Shown here one piece after another: positions 63,106-64,000 of a stretch of 64,000 nt of DNA. Positions within the stretch are counted from its first letter, which is position 1. Each line of letters starts with the position of its first letter. The translations under genes were made by a program, and so were the position numbers. Location of the stretch: positions 62,001-126,000 of the forward strand of contig JAFWDK010000010.1 in the NCBI GenBank assembly GCA_017513085.1, written 5' to 3'. The notes beneath the pieces are model-generated. The model made no database searches. It worked only from the letters and a program-made list of their open reading frames with translations, and had not been told where the DNA came from. Source of the stretch: Clostridiales bacterium (lineage in GTDB: Bacteria; Bacillota; Clostridia; Saccharofermentanales; Saccharofermentanaceae).

Positions 63106-64000
63106 ATGGCAAGAAAGAGTTCGAAAAAAGATATAAGTGATATGCCGGAAAGAAATTCCCTGAAGGACAAGTCTTCCGGACTTCCGCCGGCGCCGCCGAC
63201 ATTACAGGATATTAACGATACGCTGGAGACGAACTTTATGCCGTACGCCATGAGTATCATCGTGTCCCGTGCGATTCCGGAAATCGACGGATTCAAGCCG
63301 TCTCACAGAAAACTTCTATATACGATGTATAAGATGGGACTTCTTACCGGTAACCGCACCAAGTCGAGTAATGTTGTCGGTCAGACCATGAAACTCAATC
63401 CGCATGGAGATATGGCTATCTATGAGACGATGGTCCGTCTTGCGAGAGGAAACGGATCTTTGCTTCATCCGTATGTGGATTCCAAGGGTAACTTTGGTAA
63501 GCAGTATTCGCGGGATATGCAGTACGCGGCTCCGAGATATACCGAGGTGCGTCTTGAAAAACTGTGTGAAGAGCTTTTCCGCGGTCTGGATAAAAATGCC
63601 GTGGATTTCGTTGATAACTATGATGGTACGATGAAAGAACCGGTTTTGCTTCCGGCTTCTTACCCGTCGATCCTGGTTAACAATAATCAGGGTATTGCTG
63701 CCGGTATGGCTTCTAATATCTGCTCCTTCAATATTCGGGAAGTGTGTGAGGCAACGATAGCCTATATGAAGGATCCGACCACGGATATCCTTGAGATCAT
63801 GCCGGCGCCGGATTTCCCTGGTGGAGGAACGATCCTGTACGATGAAGCTTCTATGCGTGCGATCTATGAAAGCGGTCGTGGCCCGGTACGTATCCGTTCG
63901 AAGTATTTTGCCGATAAATCCAATAATCTGATCGAAGTAACGCAGATCCCTTATACTACTACAGCGGAGGCGGTGATCGATGAGATCACGGAACTCGTGA
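63106..64000 (+). CDS. Type IIA topoisomerase A subunit (GyrA/ParC-like), partial
   Basis: 298 residues are visible; the gene runs past the window end. A charged 30-residue leader (MARKSSKKDISDMPER) with a Pro-rich stretch precedes the core, unlike typical GyrA. The winged-helix core follows: YAMSIIVSRAIPEIDGFKPS HRKLLYTMYKMG, quinolone region LNPHGDMAIYETMVRLAR and catalytic Tyr145 in AAPRYTEVRL. The QRDR-equivalent position has Gly-Asp-Met rather than Gly-Asp-Ser/Thr. It cleaves and rejoins DNA with the upstream B subunit. Confidence 0.88.
   Translation, partial: MARKSSKKDISDMPERNSLKDKSSGLPPAPPTLQDINDTLETNFMPYAMSIIVSRAIPEIDGFKPSHRKLLYTMYKMGLLTGNRTKSSNVVGQTMKLNPHGDMAIYETMVRLARGNGSLLHPYVDSKGNFGKQYSRDMQYAAPRYTEVRLEKLCEELFRGLDKNAVDFVDNYDGTMKEPVLLPASYPSILVNNNQGIAAGMASNICSFNIREVCEATIAYMKDPTTDILEIMPAPDFPGGGTILYDEASMRAIYESGRGPVRIRSKYFADKSNNLIEVTQIPYTTTAEAVIDEITELV

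Overview
The window looks like a chromosomal segment of a Gram-positive, Clostridia-type Firmicute. The signs are strong AGGAGG-like ribosome sites, frequent extended -10 promoters (TGnTATAAT), tRNAs with encoded CCA ends, a zinc-finger ClpC/ClpE-type unfoldase, a YlmH-like S4 protein and several Bmr-style MerR/ABC efflux modules. The species cannot be named from the sequence. A gut or rumen relative of Lachnospiraceae or Saccharofermentans is an inference only.

Layout. 1-0.75 kb: tail of an unrecognised operon with two small membrane proteins and a 51-residue protein. 0.78-5.7 kb (minus strand): a heterodimeric ABC exporter preceded by a MerR-methyltransferase fusion, with a 19-bp-spaced MerR-type promoter between them. 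5.7-43 kb: a long, almost entirely plus-strand run of small stand-alone enzymes: about nine acetyltransferases, four methyltransferases, three Nudix domains, three P-loop kinases, two APH-like kinases, two HD proteins, two MATE pumps, an AAC(3)-like enzyme, a TIR protein and a Fic protein. It includes unusual fusions (Nudix-PfkB, HAD-GNAT), a three-gene hydrolase/acyltransferase/membrane operon, and decaying genes (a frameshifted adenosine deaminase, a GNAT stub, an ACT-domain protein with a nonsense codon). It is interrupted only by a minus-strand split ABC exporter (26.4-29.0 kb) that faces its own MerR gene and has a second 19-bp-spaced MerR promoter. 43-45.8 kb: a MATE pump and citrate synthase. 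45.9-50.3 kb: three tandem paralogous membrane proteins with Pro/Thr-rich stalks. 50.3-64 kb: housekeeping genes: tRNA-Glu, uvrA, a Clp ATPase, a DUF975/CmpB-type membrane protein, argJ, a tRNA-His/Gln/Lys cluster, a GNAT, an SH3 lipoprotein, tRNA-Gly/Arg, and a divergent type IIA topoisomerase B/A pair cut by the window end.

The most unusual parts are two. First, the stalked-protein locus: each paralog has the same architecture (signal or TM, small ectodomain, PT stalk, TM, conserved cytosolic ICKNFIP box and RP-K tail box). Each is preceded by a hairpin whose loop carries the -35 hexamer, 17 bp from the -10, and the stem sequences differ between copies while pairing is kept. Second, the Fic gene promoter carries four copies of an 8-bp TCTCCCAA box at two-helical-turn spacing (two in each orientation), which suggests repression by the Fic protein's own C-terminal winged helix. 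The rest reads as a detoxification/resistance and metabolite-repair accessory region next to conserved information-processing genes.
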